NCBI RefSeq assembly: GCF_020873895.1
Contig: NZ_JAHWGT010000049.1
Coordinates: forward strand, 1-41,397
Origin: Streptomyces sp. DH12
GTDB taxonomy: Bacteria > Actinomycetota > Actinomycetes > Streptomycetales > Streptomycetaceae
Direction of reading: 5' to 3'
Length of the DNA: 41,397 nt
A program made the translations under genes and the position numbers. This document shows positions 26,910-38,903 of the stretch, in pieces. The notes under the pieces were generated by a model. That model saw nothing but the letters and a program-made list of their open reading frames with translations, had not been told where the DNA came from and did no database searches. Numbering within the stretch: position 1 is the first letter of the stretch; every line of letters starts with the position of its first letter.

Positions 26910-28322
26910 TCAGTCGGCGCCGGGCGTGCCACCGGCGGGCGCGGCGGCGCGGCGGCGGCGGGGCAGGACGCTCAGCGCCTCACCCATGTCGGCCACCTCC
27001 AGCACCCGCATCCCCGCGGGCACCTTCCCCGGGTCGGACGGCACGAGGGCGTGGGTGAAGCCCAGCCGGTGGGCCTCGGCGAGCCGCCGCTGCACGCCCG
27101 TCACCCGCCGCACCTCGCCGGCGAGGCCGACCTCGCCGATCGCCACGAGGTTCTTCGGCAGCGGCGTGTCGCTCGCCGCGGACGCCAGCGCCAGCGCGAT
27201 GGCGAGGTCCGCGGCGGGCTCGGAGAGCCGCACCCCGCCGACCGTCGCGCTGTAGATGTCCCGCTTGCCCAGCGCGCTGATCCGCCCGCGCTGCTCCAGC
27301 ACCGCCAGCATCATCGACACGCGGGAGGTCTCCAGTCCCGACGTCGTCCGCCGGGGCGAGGGGATCTGCGAGTCGACGGTCAGCGCCTGCACCTCGGCGA
27401 CGAGCGGACGCCGCCCCTCCAGCGTCACCGTCAGGCAGGTGCCGGGCACGGGCTCGGCGCGGCGGGTGAGGAACAGCCCGCTGGGGTCGGCCAGGCCCGT
27501 GATGCCCTCGTCGTGCAGTTCGAAGCAGCCGACCTCGTCCGTCGCCCCGTACCGGTTCTTCACGCCCCGCACCAGCCGCAGCCGCGCGTGCCGGTCGCCC
27601 TCGAACTGGAGCACCACGTCCACCAGGTGCTCCAGCAGCCGCGGCCCCGCGATGGCGCCGTCCTTCGTGACGTGCCCGACCAGCAGGGTCGCCATGCCCC
27701 GCTCCTTGGACGCCCGGATCAGCGCCCCGGCGACCTCGCGGACCTGGGCCATGCCGCCCGGCGCCCCGTCGATCTCCGGCGACGCCACCGTCTGCACCGA
27801 GTCCAGCACCAGCAGGGACGGCTTCACCGCGTCCAGGTGCCCCAGCACCGCCGACAGGTCCGTCTCGGCGGCCAGGTACAGGTGGTCGTGGAGCGCGCCG
27901 ATCCGGTCGGCCCGCAGCCGCACCTGGCTCGCCGACTCCTCGCCCGTCACGTAGAGGGTGGGGTGCGCGGCGCTCGCGGCCTTCGCCGCCACGTCCAGCA
28001 GCAGGGTCGACTTGCCGACGCCGGGCTCGCCCGCGAGCAGCACCACCGCGCCCGGCACCAGCCCCCCGCCGAGCACCCGGTCCAGCTCGTCGACGCCGGT
28101 CGCGCGCGCCTCCGCCTGCCGGCCGTCGACCTGGCCGATGGGCAGCGCGGCCGCCGACACCCGCCCGGCGGCCGTCGTGCGCACGGCGGGCGCGCCGTAC
28201 TCCTCCACCGTCCCCCACGCCTGGCACTCGGGGCAGCGGCCGAGCCATTTGGCCGTCGTCCATCCGCATTCGGTGCAGCGGTAGGACGGCCGGTCCTTGG
28301 TGGATTTCGTACGGGCAGCCAT
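26910..28322 (-). CDS. radA: DNA repair protein RadA (Sms)
   Basis: 470 aa. RecA-like ATPase that helps process recombination intermediates. The N-terminal C4 zinc finger uses C16, C19, C30 and C33. Walker A is [11 protein letters not shown]; the RadA-specific KNRxG motif is [12 protein letters not shown] Lon-protease-like domain without the catalytic serine dyad fills the C-terminal ~170 residues ([20 protein letters not shown]). Full length. The ATG at 28322 has TACGGT 7 nt upstream and no ribosome-binding site, suggesting a leaderless mRNA. RadA is known to interact with DisA in Bacillus, so adjacency is meaningful. Confidence 0.96.
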   Translation of the reverse strand: MAARTKSTKDRPSYRCTECGWTTAKWLGRCPECQAWGTVEEYGAPAVRTTAAGRVSAAALPIGQVDGRQAEARATGVDELDRVLGGGLVPGAVVLLAGEPGVGKSTLLLDVAAKAASAAHPTLYVTGEESASQVRLRADRIGALHDHLYLAAETDLSAVLGHLDAVKPSLLVLDSVQTVASPEIDGAPGGMAQVREVAGALIRASKERGMATLLVGHVTKDGAIAGPRLLEHLVDVVLQFEGDRHARLRLVRGVKNRYGATDEVGCFELHDEGITGLADPSGLFLTRRAEPVPGTCLTVTLEGRRPLVAEVQALTVDSQIPSPRRTTSGLETSRVSMMLAVLEQRGRISALGKRDIYSATVGGVRLSEPAADLAIALALASAASDTPLPKNLVAIGEVGLAGEVRRVTGVQRRLAEAHRLGFTHALVPSDPGKVPAGMRVLEVADMGEALSVLPRRRRAAAPAGGTPGAD

Positions 28323-28329
28323 GCGCCAC

Positions 28330-28335
28330 ACCGTA
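28330..28335 (-). promoter_or_regulatory. -10 box for leaderless radA mRNA
   Basis: On the minus strand TACGGT lies 7 nt before the radA ATG at 28322. The 163-bp gap with the divergent gene also contains an AT-rich stretch (about 28415-28465) likely to hold the promoter of the plus-strand gene. Confidence 0.4.
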
Positions 28336-28485
28336 GCGGCCGCCACTGACAGGTCCGCCCGCACCGGCGCGCCCCGGAGGGCGCCCGCGCTAGGGGCGTC
28401 ACGCGCCATTGGCAAATCCCACTGTCCTCTTTCGAGGGATACGTTCACCCGTAAGGCTTAAAACCGTCGGAGGGGCACCGAGAGT

Positions 28486-30234
28486 GTGCCTGAGGCCGCC
28501 TACGGTCGCCGGGTGATGAGCAGCAGGTTGGAGCCCCCCACGTACACCACCGGCGCACACCGGGTGGAGCGCCGTGCGCCCCGGAGCGGCGCGGGCACCC
28601 TCACGCAGCGCCCGCCCGCGCGGTACGAGCCGCATGTCGACGGACTGTTCACCTACTGCCTCTCCGTCCTGTGCGACCACGACGCGGCGACGTCCGTGCT
28701 CGGCGAGGTGCTGGCCGTCGCCGAGCGCCAGCACGGGCGCGGTCCCGCCGACGAGTCGCGCCGCCCCGCCTGGCTGTACGCGCTCGCCCGCTGGGCCTGC
28801 CTGCGCGAGCTGACCGAGCAGCGGCGCAGGCGCCAGGGCGCCCACTCGGCTCGGCGGCCGGGCGCGGAGGCCCCGCGCGTGTCCGAGGAGACCGCCGAGC
28901 GGCGCCGCCGCGAGCTGGCCACGCTCGCCTGGCCGGAGGCCGCCGGGACCTCGCCGGAGCAGCGGGAGGCCCTGGAGCTGGCCGTGCGCCACCGCCTCGA
29001 CGCCCCGGAGGTGGCCGCCGTGCTCGGCATGGCCCCGCAGGCCGCCCGGGAGCTGCTGTCGGCCGCGGCGTGCGAGGTGGAGCGGACCCGCGCGGCGCTC
29101 GCCGTGGTGGAGACCGGCACGTGCTCGGCGGTGGCCCGGCTCACCGGCGACCACCAGGTCCTGCTGTCGGCGGCCCTGCGCCGGGAGCTCGTGCGGCACG
29201 TCGACGACTGCCCGGTGTGCCGCCGCGCCGCCGAGCGGGCGGAGGCGGCGGGCCCGTGGCCGGGCTCCACGGTCACGCCCGCGACGCTCCCCCTCGTGCC
29301 GGCGCCGCGCGCGGCGGTGTGCGCGGCGATGCTGAGCGCCCGGCGCACCCGCTCCGCCGGCCCCCGCTTCGGGCGCGACGGCTTCCCCCTCGACCCCAAG
29401 GACCACGCGGCGCGCCGGGACCGCATGCGGGCCCGAGCGGTGACCACCACGGTCGTCGCCACGGTCATCGCGGCGCCCGTCCTCGCCCTGTGGGCCGCCT
29501 ACCGGGGCGACACGGCCCTCGGCGACGGGCGCGACGACCCGGCGGTCAGCGCCGCCGACGGGACCGGCGCCCAGCCCGCGGGGAGCGGCCACTACGAGAA
29601 CACCGGCAACGCGCGCACCGGCGGCGCGGACCCCCGCTTCCGCGGCCCGAGCCAGGGGCCGGACGTCTCCGTGGAGGTCATCAGCCCCGGTACGGCCGCG
29701 TCCCCGTCCGCCCCGGGCGGGCACGGTCCCGGCCGCGTCACGGTCGCCGCGCAGCCGTACGGCGACACGACGATGCTCACCCTCACCGCGTCGGGCGGCG
29801 GTCCCGTCGCGTGGTCCCTGTGGAGCGACGCGCCCTGGCTGTACGCGAGCCGTACCTCGGGCACGCTGGAGCCGGGCCGCTCGGAGCGGGTGTTCGTCTC
29901 CGTCGACCGGGCCCGCGAACCGCAGGGGCCGTGGAGCGCGCGCGTGGGTGTGAACCCCTCGGGCGCCGTCGTCGGCATCGACGGGCACGGGCCGAAACGC
30001 CCGCCGTCCCCGACCGCGAGACCGCGCCCCTCGGCGCCGTCGACGCCCCGGCCCTCGCAGCCGTCCACGCCGTCGCCCAGCGGCCCGCCCCCGTCGACGA
30101 CCGAACCGCCTGCGACCGAGCCGCCCCCGGCGACGGAACCGCCCCCGTCCACGGACCCGCCGCCCGCCTCGGAGCCCCCCGCCTCCGACGACCCGGGCTC
30201 CGCCTCCCCGGGCGGGGAGTCCGGGCAGGACTGA
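28486..30234 (+). CDS. Membrane protein: degenerate ECF sigma-like region + zinc anti-sigma motif + TM + BACON-like domain
   Basis: 582 aa, GTG start with GGAGGGG 10 nt upstream. Residues ~53-113 resemble sigma-70 region 2 ([20 protein letters not shown], then [15 protein letters not shown]), and ~155-205 resemble region 4 ([20 protein letters not shown] followed by [16 protein letters not shown]). Next comes C213 and H238-x3-C242-x2-C245, the zinc-anti-sigma pattern. One membrane helix (about 319-340) leads to an outside part: Ser/Gly linker, a BACON-like beta domain (about 395-485, with [20 protein letters not shown]) and ~85 residues of Pro/Ser/Thr. BACON domains often bind glycans or mucins. 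This reads as sigma and anti-sigma fused into one transmembrane protein; whether it still binds RNA polymerase is unknown. Confidence 0.75.
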   Translation: MPEAAYGRRVMSSRLEPPTYTTGAHRVERRAPRSGAGTLTQRPPARYEPHVDGLFTYCLSVLCDHDAATSVLGEVLAVAERQHGRGPADESRRPAWLYALARWACLRELTEQRRRRQGAHSARRPGAEAPRVSEETAERRRRELATLAWPEAAGTSPEQREALELAVRHRLDAPEVAAVLGMAPQAARELLSAAACEVERTRAALAVVETGTCSAVARLTGDHQVLLSAALRRELVRHVDDCPVCRRAAERAEAAGPWPGSTVTPATLPLVPAPRAAVCAAMLSARRTRSAGPRFGRDGFPLDPKDHAARRDRMRARAVTTTVVATVIAAPVLALWAAYRGDTALGDGRDDPAVSAADGTGAQPAGSGHYENTGNARTGGADPRFRGPSQGPDVSVEVISPGTAASPSAPGGHGPGRVTVAAQPYGDTTMLTLTASGGGPVAWSLWSDAPWLYASRTSGTLEPGRSERVFVSVDRAREPQGPWSARVGVNPSGAVVGIDGHGPKRPPSPTARPRPSAPSTPRPSQPSTPSPSGPPPSTTEPPATEPPPATEPPPSTDPPPASEPPASDDPGSASPGGESGQD

Positions 30235-30311
30235 CCGGGAGGCACGGCGAGGACCGGGGGTTCAGAGGCGGACGGCGGCCTCCGACGGGCACACGGCCGC
30301 CCGGCGCCCTG

Positions 30312-31235
30312 TCACGGCCGCCGCACCGGATGCGGCAGGTCCACCGGACGGGGCGTCGGACGAGACGCCGACGCCGGGTCCCCCGCCCCCGCCCCCGCGG
30401 GGACCGGGTCCGCCGGGTGGGGCGCCACCAGCGGCGCCGCGGACGCCAGCCGCGCCTCGCACAGCTCCACCAGCACGTCGTACGCCGCCTTGCCCATCAG
30501 CTCCGTCAGCTCCGGGCGGTACGTCACGTACACCGGGTCGCCCGCGCCGTGCGCCGACGTCGCCGACGTGCACCACCAGTGCAGGTCGTGACCGCCCGGG
30601 CCCCAGCCCCGGCGGTCGTACTCGCCGATCGACACCTGGAGGACCTTCGTGTCGTCCGGGCGCTCGATCCAGTCGTACGTGCGCCGCACCGGCAGCTGCC
30701 AGCACACGTCCGGCTTCGTCTCCAGCGGCTCGCGCCCCTCCCGCAGGGCCAGGATGTGCAGCGCGCACCCGGCGCCGCCGGCGAAACCGGGCCGGTTCTG
30801 GAAGACGCAGGAGCCCTCCCAGCGCCGCGTCTGGCGCTCGCCGTCCTCGTCGAGCTGCACCCAGCCCGACCCCGTGCCCACGTCGTGGAACTGCCACAGC
30901 TCGGGCGTCAGCCGCCCCACGTGCTCCGCGACCCGCCGCTCGTCGTCCTCGTCCGAGAAGTGCGCGCCCAGCGTGCAGCACCCGTCGTCGGCCCGGCCCT
31001 CCCGGATGCCCTGGCAGCCGCTGCCGAACACGCACGTCCAGCGCGACGTCAGCCACGTCAGGTCGCAGCGGAAGACCTGGTCCTCGTCCGCCGGGTCGGG
31101 GAACTCCACCCACGCGCGCGGGAAGTCCAGGCCCTTCTCGTCCTCGTACGGGACGCCCGCCGCGGCGGCCCCGCGGGCGTCTCGCTTCTTGCCGGGTCCG
31201 GTTTCGCCCGGCTTGGCCTTCTTCGTCTTTGGCAC
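30312..31235 (-). CDS. Cysteine-rich conserved hypothetical protein (possible metal/Fe-S binding)
   Basis: 307 aa. After a Lys/Gly-rich N-terminus (1-25), Cys are clustered: C57, C68, C74, C86, C87, C143, C157, C178 and C222, several in forms like [21 protein letters not shown] and GCALHILAL. The spacing and the C-A-L-H motif recall YkgJ/DUF3109-type zinc- or Fe-S-binding proteins, a resemblance not verified. The GTG start is supported by TACGCT exactly 6 nt upstream (leaderless); GGAGGG fills that gap and would be too close as a ribosome-binding site. Divergent from the Ppx gene by 49 bp. No signal peptide, so cytoplasmic. Pro/Ala-rich last ~50 residues. Confidence 0.75.
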   Translation of the reverse strand: MPKTKKAKPGETGPGKKRDARGAAAAGVPYEDEKGLDFPRAWVEFPDPADEDQVFRCDLTWLTSRWTCVFGSGCQGIREGRADDGCCTLGAHFSDEDDERRVAEHVGRLTPELWQFHDVGTGSGWVQLDEDGERQTRRWEGSCVFQNRPGFAGGAGCALHILALREGREPLETKPDVCWQLPVRRTYDWIERPDDTKVLQVSIGEYDRRGWGPGGHDLHWWCTSATSAHGAGDPVYVTYRPELTELMGKAAYDVLVELCEARLASAAPLVAPHPADPVPAGAGAGDPASASRPTPRPVDLPHPVRRP

Positions 31236-31241
31236 CCCTCC

Positions 31242-31278
31242 AGCGTAGGCGCAGCGCGGGACGGGGGAGCAGTAGCGT
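31242..31278. promoter_or_regulatory. Back-to-back leaderless promoters
   Basis: TACGCT on the minus strand (31247-31242) is 6 nt from the GTG of the Cys-rich gene, and TAGCGT on the plus strand (31273-31278) is 6 nt from the ATG of the Ppx gene. The two -10 boxes are only 25 bp apart, so each promoter's -35 region overlaps the other's -10 region. Confidence 0.45.
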
Positions 31279-31284
31279 TCGGGC

Positions 31285-32214
31285 ATGAGACTCGGAGTCC
31301 TCGACGTCGGTTCGAACACGGTGCACCTGCTGGTCATGGACGCCCACCCGGGCGCCCGGCCGCGGCCCGCGCACTCGCACAAGGTCGAACTGCGCCTCGC
31401 CGAACTGCTCGACCCGGACGGCGCGGTCGGCGACCGCGGCGTCGACCGGCTCGTCGAGGTCGTCGGCGACGCCGTGCACACCGCGGAGGAGAAGGGGTGC
31501 GAGGAGGTCCTCCCCTTCGCCACCTCCGCGATCCGCGACGCGCCCGACGCCGACGCCGTCCTCGCGCGGGTGCGCGCCGAGACCGGCGTCACCCTCCAGG
31601 TCCTCACCGGCGAGGAGGAGGCGCGGCTCACCTTCCTCGCCGCCCGCCGCTGGTTCGGCTGGTCCGCCGGCACGCTGCTCCTCCTCGACATCGGCGGCGG
31701 CTCGCTGGAGATCGCGTACGGGATGGACGAGGAGCCCGACGCGGCCGTCTCGCTCCCGCTGGGCGCCGGGCGGCTCACCGCCGGCTGGCTGCCCGGCGAC
31801 CCGCCGGACCCGGCCGACGTGAAGGCGCTGCGCCGGCACGTACGGGCGCGGATAGCCCGGACGGTCGGCGAGTTCGCCCGGCTGGGTCGGCCGGACCACG
31901 TCGTCGCCACGTCCAAGACCTTCAAGCAGCTCGCCCGGATCGCCGGCGCCGCGGGCTCCGGGGAGGGGCTGCAGGTGCAGCGCGTGCTGAGCCGTACGTC
32001 ACTGGAGACGTGGGTGCCGAAGCTCGCCGCGATGACCACCGAGCAGCGCCGCGGCCTGCCCGGCGTCTCCGAGGGGCGGGCCGCGCAGCTGCTGGCGGGG
32101 GCGCTGGTCGCGGAGGCCGCGATGGACCTGTTCGCCGTCGACGAGCTGGAGATCTGCCCCTGGGCGCTGCGCGAGGGCGTCATCCTGCGCCGCCTCGACC
32201 ACCTCCCCGGGTGA
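31285..32214 (+). CDS. Ppx/GppA family phosphatase (exopolyphosphatase type)
   Basis: 309 aa, ATG start. ASKHA-fold enzyme that hydrolyses polyphosphate ends or the gamma phosphate of pppGpp. Motifs: [17 protein letters not shown] at the N-terminus (phosphate 1), the catalytic region [26 protein letters not shown] (phosphate 2), and [10 protein letters not shown]. It is the short form (about 310 aa) without the C-terminal HD-like domain, as in actinobacterial Ppx1. TAGCGT is 6 nt before the ATG. The next gene starts 27 bp after its stop, or overlaps it by 4 bp if the earlier GTG is used. Polyphosphate versus pppGpp cannot be decided. Confidence 0.92.
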   Translation: MRLGVLDVGSNTVHLLVMDAHPGARPRPAHSHKVELRLAELLDPDGAVGDRGVDRLVEVVGDAVHTAEEKGCEEVLPFATSAIRDAPDADAVLARVRAETGVTLQVLTGEEEARLTFLAARRWFGWSAGTLLLLDIGGGSLEIAYGMDEEPDAAVSLPLGAGRLTAGWLPGDPPDPADVKALRRHVRARIARTVGEFARLGRPDHVVATSKTFKQLARIAGAAGSGEGLQVQRVLSRTSLETWVPKLAAMTTEQRRGLPGVSEGRAAQLLAGALVAEAAMDLFAVDELEICPWALREGVILRRLDHLPG

Positions 32215-32227
32215 CGGGAGGGGACCG

Positions 32228-32233
32228 TACGCT
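32228..32233 (+). promoter_or_regulatory. -10 box for a leaderless start
   Basis: TACGCT lies 7 nt before the GTG at 32241, in the gap after the Ppx stop. It supports this GTG rather than the GTG at 32211 that overlaps the Ppx stop. Confidence 0.35.
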
Positions 32234-32240
32234 GTCCTTC

Positions 32241-33089
32241 GTGGGAGATCCGGCATACGTGGTGCAGCAGGCGGAGCGGGCGGTGGCGCGCCCGCCCCTG
32301 GCGAAGGTGGCCCTGTCGACGGCGTCGGTCTACCCGGAGTCGACGGCCACGGCCTTCGAGGTCGCCGCCCGCCTCGGGTACGACGGCGTCGAGGTCATGG
32401 TGTGGACGGACCCCGTCAGCCAGGACCTCCAGGCGCTGCGCCGGCTCTCCGACTACCACCAGGTGCCCGTCCTCGCCGTGCACGCCCCCTGCCTGCTGAT
32501 CACCCAGCGCGTCTGGTCGACCGACCCGTGGACCAAGCTCCAGCGGGCCCGCGCGGCGGCCGAGGAGCTCGGCGCGTCGACGGTCGTCGTCCACCCGCCG
32601 TTCCGCTGGCAGCGCCAGTACGCCCGCGACTTCGTCGAGGGGATCTGGCGGATGGCGAACGAGACGGACGTCCGCTTCGCCGTCGAGAACATGTACCCCT
32701 GGCGCTACCGCGACCGCGAGATGCTCGCCTACGCGCCGGAGTGGGACGTCACGAAGGACGACTACCGCCACTACACCGTCGACCTCTCCCACACGGCGAC
32801 CGCCCGCACCGACGCGATGGCGATGGTGTCCCGGATGGGCGACCGGCTCGGCCATGTCCACCTCGCCGACGGGCGCGGCTCGGCGAAGGACGAGCACCTC
32901 GTGCCGGGGCGCGGCACGCAGCCGTGCGCCGAGCTGCTGGAGCACCTGGCCCGCACCCGCTTCGACGGGCACGTCGTCATCGAGGTCAACACCCGGCGCG
33001 CGATGTCCGCCGCCGAACGCGAGGCCGACCTCGCCGAGGCGCTGGCCTTCACCCGGCTGCACCTGGCGTCGGCGGCCCGCATCCCGTGA
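32241..33089 (+). CDS. Sugar phosphate isomerase/epimerase (AP endonuclease 2-like TIM barrel)
   Basis: 282 aa from the GTG at 32241. TIM-barrel protein of the xylose-isomerase-like superfamily: [20 protein letters not shown] (strand 1), [12 protein letters not shown] with the conserved Glu, [28 protein letters not shown] (Glu ligand), [23 protein letters not shown] and [10 protein letters not shown] (last metal Glu). These His/Glu/Asp residues form the usual divalent-metal site. Substrate unknown; annotation as endonuclease IV is not supported because the DNA-binding loops are missing. Its stop codon lies inside the first unit of a tandem repeat. Confidence 0.88.
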   Translation: MGDPAYVVQQAERAVARPPLAKVALSTASVYPESTATAFEVAARLGYDGVEVMVWTDPVSQDLQALRRLSDYHQVPVLAVHAPCLLITQRVWSTDPWTKLQRARAAAEELGASTVVVHPPFRWQRQYARDFVEGIWRMANETDVRFAVENMYPWRYRDREMLAYAPEWDVTKDDYRHYTVDLSHTATARTDAMAMVSRMGDRLGHVHLADGRGSAKDEHLVPGRGTQPCAELLEHLARTRFDGHVVIEVNTRRAMSAAEREADLAEALAFTRLHLASAARIP

Positions 33090-33259
33090 CCGGTCGGCGG
33101 CGCCCGGCACGGGCGTGAGCGGTCGGCGCCCGGCCGGCGTGAGGGGTCGGCACTCCCGTTCGTGACCGGTCGGCCCCCGGCCCGGGTCTGACCGGTCGGT
33201 GGCCCCCGACCCGGGCGTGAGCGGTCGGCGCCCCCCAGGCCCGGGTGTGACCGACAGGC
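33086..33259. repeat. Seven degenerate tandem repeats, 23-30 bp, between isomerase and ilvD
   Basis: Units begin at 33086, 33115, 33139, 33162, 33188, 33217 and 33247, each with a version of GTGACCGGTCGGC (variants GTGAGCGGTCGGC, GTGAGGGGTCGGC), followed by C-rich sequence and often CCCGGG. The core GACCGGTC is a palindrome. The first unit contains the TGA stop of the upstream gene. Confidence 0.85.
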
Positions 33260-33356
33260 GACCCTTCCGTCCCGGTATGCGGACGGCCTGTCCAGATCTT
33301 GGAGCAGCGGCGTACGCTCGAAGGAGCCAGATCTCTCTGCTGAGGAGCGAGCGACG

Positions 33357-35210
33357 ATGCCCGAACTGAGGTCCCGCACTGTCACCCACGGCCGCAACAT
33401 GGCGGGCGCCCGCGCCCTGATGCGGGCCTCCGGTGTACCGGGCGAGGACATCGGGCGCAAGCCCATCGTCGCGGTCGCCAACTCCTTCACGGAATTCGTC
33501 CCCGGCCACACCCACCTCCAGCCGGTCGGCCGGATCGTCAGCGAGGCGATCAGGGCGGCCGGGGCGATCCCGCGCGAGTTCAACACCATCGCCGTCGACG
33601 ACGGCATCGCGATGGGCCACGGCGGCATGCTGTACTCGCTGCCCTCCCGCGACCTGATCGCCGACTCCGTCGAATACATGGTCGAGGCGCACTGCGCCGA
33701 CGCGCTGATCTGCATCTCCAACTGCGACAAGATCACCCCGGGCATGCTCATGGCCGCCCTGCGCCTGAACATCCCGGCGGTCTTCGTCTCCGGCGGCCCC
33801 ATGGAGTCCGGCCGGGCCACCCTGGTGGACGGCACCGTCCGCACGCTCGACCTGGTCGACGCGATCTCCGACGCGGTGAACGACAAGATCTCGGACGAGG
33901 ACATCCTCCGCATCGAGGAGAACGCCTGCCCGACCTGCGGCTCCTGCTCCGGCATGTTCACGGCCAACTCGATGAACTGCCTGACCGAGGCGATCGGCCT
34001 GTCCCTCCCGGGCAACGGCTCGGTCCTCGCCACGCACACGGCCCGCCGCGCCCTGTACGAGGACGCCGGCCGCACGGTCGTCGAGCTGACGAAGCGCTAC
34101 TACGAGCAGGACGACGCCTCCGTCCTGCCCCGCAACGTCGCCACGTTCGCCGCCTTCGAGAACGCCATGGCGCTGGACATCGCCATGGGCGGCTCCACGA
34201 ACACGATCCTGCACCTGCTGGCCGCGGCCGAGGAGGGGGGCGTCCCCTTCGGACTGGAGGAGATCGACGCCGTCTCGCGCCGCGTGCCGTGCCTGGCGAA
34301 GGTCGCCCCGAACGTCGCGAAGGACCGCACGTACTACATGGAGGACGTGCACCGCGCCGGCGGCATCCCCGCCCTGCTGGGCGAGCTGCACCGGGCCGGC
34401 CTGCTGAACGAGGACGTCCACGCCGTGCACAGCCCCTCCCTCGCGGACTGGCTGAAGACGTGGGACGTGCGCGGCGGCTCCCCGTCCGCCGACGCGGTCG
34501 AGCTGTGGCACGCGGCGCCCGGCTGCCGCCGCTCGGCGGAGGCGTTCTCCCAGTCGGAGCGGTGGGAGGCACTGGACGACGACGCGGAGAACGGCTGCAT
34601 CCGCTCCGCCGAGCACGCCTACTCCAAGGACGGCGGCCTCGCGGTCCTGCGGGGCAACCTCGCGGTGGACGGCTGCGTCGTGAAGACGGCCGGCGTCGAC
34701 GAGTCGATCTGGACCTTCGAGGGCCCGGCGGTCGTCTGCGAGTCGCAGGAGGAGGCCGTCGAGAAGATCCTCAACAAGCAGGTCCGCGACGGCGACGTCG
34801 TCGTCATCCGCTACGAGGGCCCCAAGGGCGGCCCGGGCATGCAGGAGATGCTGTACCCGACGTCGTTCCTCAAGGGCCGCGGCCTCGGCAAGACGTGCGC
34901 GCTGATCACCGACGGCCGGTTCTCCGGCGGCACCTCCGGCCTGTCCATCGGCCACGCCTCGCCCGAGGCGGCGTCCGGCGGCACGATCGCCCTCGTCGAG
35001 GACGGCGACCGCATCCGCATCGACATCCCCGGCCGGGCGATCGAGCTGCTCGTCGACGACGCGACCCTGGCCGTCCGCCGGGAGGCGCTGGGCGGGGCGT
35101 ACGCGCCGAAGAACCGCACACGCAAGGTGTCGGCGGCGCTGCGCGCGTACGCGGCGATGGCGACCAGCGCCGACCGCGGCGCCGTCCGGGACGTGAGCAA
35201 GCTCGGCTGA
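33357..35210 (+). CDS. ilvD: Dihydroxy-acid dehydratase
   Basis: 617 aa. Fe-S dehydratase of valine, isoleucine and pantothenate precursor synthesis, converting dihydroxy acids to 2-keto acids. Cluster and Mg sites: C123 in [12 protein letters not shown]194 region in [11 protein letters not shown] (C191, C194, C197), and [14 protein letters not shown] near the C-terminus. Full-length E. coli-type enzyme. ATG with GAGGAG about 10 nt upstream. Its product ketoisovalerate is the precursor of pantoate, so it supplies the cofactor operon 24 kb away in this window. Followed by a hairpin terminator. Confidence 0.97.
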   Translation: MPELRSRTVTHGRNMAGARALMRASGVPGEDIGRKPIVAVANSFTEFVPGHTHLQPVGRIVSEAIRAAGAIPREFNTIAVDDGIAMGHGGMLYSLPSRDLIADSVEYMVEAHCADALICISNCDKITPGMLMAALRLNIPAVFVSGGPMESGRATLVDGTVRTLDLVDAISDAVNDKISDEDILRIEENACPTCGSCSGMFTANSMNCLTEAIGLSLPGNGSVLATHTARRALYEDAGRTVVELTKRYYEQDDASVLPRNVATFAAFENAMALDIAMGGSTNTILHLLAAAEEGGVPFGLEEIDAVSRRVPCLAKVAPNVAKDRTYYMEDVHRAGGIPALLGELHRAGLLNEDVHAVHSPSLADWLKTWDVRGGSPSADAVELWHAAPGCRRSAEAFSQSERWEALDDDAENGCIRSAEHAYSKDGGLAVLRGNLAVDGCVVKTAGVDESIWTFEGPAVVCESQEEAVEKILNKQVRDGDVVVIRYEGPKGGPGMQEMLYPTSFLKGRGLGKTCALITDGRFSGGTSGLSIGHASPEAASGGTIALVEDGDRIRIDIPGRAIELLVDDATLAVRREALGGAYAPKNRTRKVSAALRAYAAMATSADRGAVRDVSKLG

Positions 35211-35235
35211 CGCGAGGCCGCGCCCGCCCGGCTCC

Positions 35236-35270
35236 GGCCGCCGCCCCGCCCACCCGGCGGGACGGCGGCC
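35236..35270. terminator. Bidirectional hairpin terminator after ilvD
   Basis: An 8-bp stem, one C-A mismatch and 6 more bp (35236-35250 with 35256-35270), 5-nt loop, 26 bp past the ilvD stop and about 80 bp past the kinase stop on the other strand. It is followed by GTTTC on the plus side. Confidence 0.7.
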
Positions 35271-35349
35271 GCGGCGTTTCCCGGCCGCTCGCCCCCCGGC
35301 GGTGGGCGGGGCGGCGCCCGGCGGCCGGCCCCGGCGCGGGGCGGCGCGT

Positions 35350-37668
<2,319 letters not shown>

Positions 37669-37840
37669 CCACCCCCGTGTGTGCTCGCTCGGACGCGCGG
37701 CGCGCGACCGGCGCACGACCGGCGCACGGCGCGACGCACGGAGCCTAGTCGATGATGCGTGCGACGGCGGTGGGGCTTGTTAGCCTCCCGTCCACGGTTC
37801 GCGCCCCCGTTCCCAAGGGGGCCTCAGGGGGGATTTCGGC

Positions 37841-38104
37841 ATGGAGAGCTACTCCGTCAAGCGCTACCCGGTGGCACCGGGGGTCCGGCTCAACGTCCGC
37901 AGCGGACCGGGCACGCAGTACGGCATCGTGAGGATGCTGCCGGAAGGCGTCAGCGTCCCGATCAACTGCCAGACCCCGGGCACCCGCGTCACCGGCCCGT
38001 ACGGCACCTCCGCCATCTGGGACAACATCGGCAACGGCCAGTACGTCGCCGACGCCTACGTGCGGACCGGCAGCGACGGCTACGTGACCGTCCGCTGCGG
38101 CTGA
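37841..38104 (+). CDS. Small SH3-like domain protein
   Basis: 87 aa, ATG with GGGGG about 8 nt upstream. The whole protein is one bacterial SH3 module: YPVAPGVRLNVRSGPGTQYG (the RSGPG turn is typical), VRMLPEGVSVPINCQ, and YVADAYVRTGS. Two Cys (about 43 and 86) could pair. Secreted SH3 proteins normally carry a signal peptide; none is seen here and no better upstream start was found, so it may be cytoplasmic, use a non-classical route, or lack its start in this reading. Divergent from the propeller kinase by 172 bp. Ligand unknown. Confidence 0.8.
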   Translation: MESYSVKRYPVAPGVRLNVRSGPGTQYGIVRMLPEGVSVPINCQTPGTRVTGPYGTSAIWDNIGNGQYVADAYVRTGSDGYVTVRCG

Positions 38105-38217
38105 CCCCACCACCCCACCGCACCCGGGTGCACCCCGACGGCACCCCGGGCACGCCCCGGCGGCACCGGCGGCGACCGGGCCGGAGGCGCCGGCCACGGG
38201 CGGGGGATAATCGCCCC

Positions 38218-38727
38218 GTGAGCGACGACCCCACCGACACCCCGAGCACGTCCGGCGGCCCGCGGCCCGAGCCCCTCCGCTTCTTCGGCACGACCTGGGT
38301 CGACCACGACGGCGGGTACGGGCTGCGGCGCGCCGGCCTCACCGTCGGCGCCCTCGCCGCGGCCGTCGCGGGCGCCTTCGTCCTGCGCCTCGCCTACGAG
38401 GGGCTGGCCATCGCCCGCGTGGGCGGCTTCGCGAACGGCCTGGTCGTCGCCATGTTCGCCGTCTGCACGGCCATCGCGTTCCAGCGCACCTGGATGGGCT
38501 TCGTCCGCCGCCCCGCCGACCCGGCCCGCGAGGAGGCACTGCGCAGCCTGAAGGCGATCGGCTTCGTCGGCTCCCTCGTCGCGTACGGCCTGCGCTGCCT
38601 CGTCGAGGCCCCGGGCGAGAAGCTCCTGCGCGGCGAGTACGAGACGGCCCGCGCCCAGTACCGGAAGCGCCGTGCCACCCGCGCGGGCAACCCCGCGTCC
38701 CGCACCAAGCGCCGCCGCCGCCCGTAA
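38218..38727 (+). CDS. Small integral membrane protein, hypothetical
   Basis: 169 aa, GTG start. A ~35-residue cytoplasmic N-terminus (FFGTTWVDHDGGYGLRRAG) precedes two clear helices, about 40-62 and 68-92, and a third weaker one near 114-130 (AIGFVGSLVAYGLRCL), then a very basic tail (RKRRATRAGN and RTKRRRRP). The positive C-terminus predicts a cytoplasmic end. GATAAT lies 6 nt before the GTG, favouring a leaderless start, though GGGGGA at 38202-38207 could also serve as a ribosome-binding site. Not recognised; no function can be given. Confidence 0.75.
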   Translation: MSDDPTDTPSTSGGPRPEPLRFFGTTWVDHDGGYGLRRAGLTVGALAAAVAGAFVLRLAYEGLAIARVGGFANGLVVAMFAVCTAIAFQRTWMGFVRRPADPAREEALRSLKAIGFVGSLVAYGLRCLVEAPGEKLLRGEYETARAQYRKRRATRAGNPASRTKRRRRP

Positions 38728-38903
38728 GGCCCCGCCCGGCCCCGCCCGCCCCGGCCCCGCACCGCCCGGCCCCCGGCCCCGCCCCGCACCACCCCACCCG
38801 TGGGACCCCGCCCGTACCGCCCTTCGGACGGCGTCGCCGCCGCCCCCCGCGCCGGTGCGAGGATGGCGCCAGGCACGTACCCCACGGCGAGGTGAGCAGA
38901 GCA

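Noticed and set aside
26681-26932. Longer DisA with an 84-residue N-terminal extension
   Set aside because: The extension is Ala/Pro/Arg low complexity; GGAGGAG sits just before the GTG at 26680 and the remaining length fits DisA.
28671-32240. Very long plus-strand frame (about 1190 codons) leading into the isomerase gene
   Set aside because: Arg/Pro/Ala-rich shadow of the BACON-type gene, the Cys-rich gene and ppx. Only the last 282 codons (from 32241) match a family.
31236-34955. Long minus-strand frame continuing upstream of the Cys-rich gene through ilvD
   Set aside because: Shadow of ilvD, the isomerase and ppx; a leaderless GTG start at 31235 explains the real gene.
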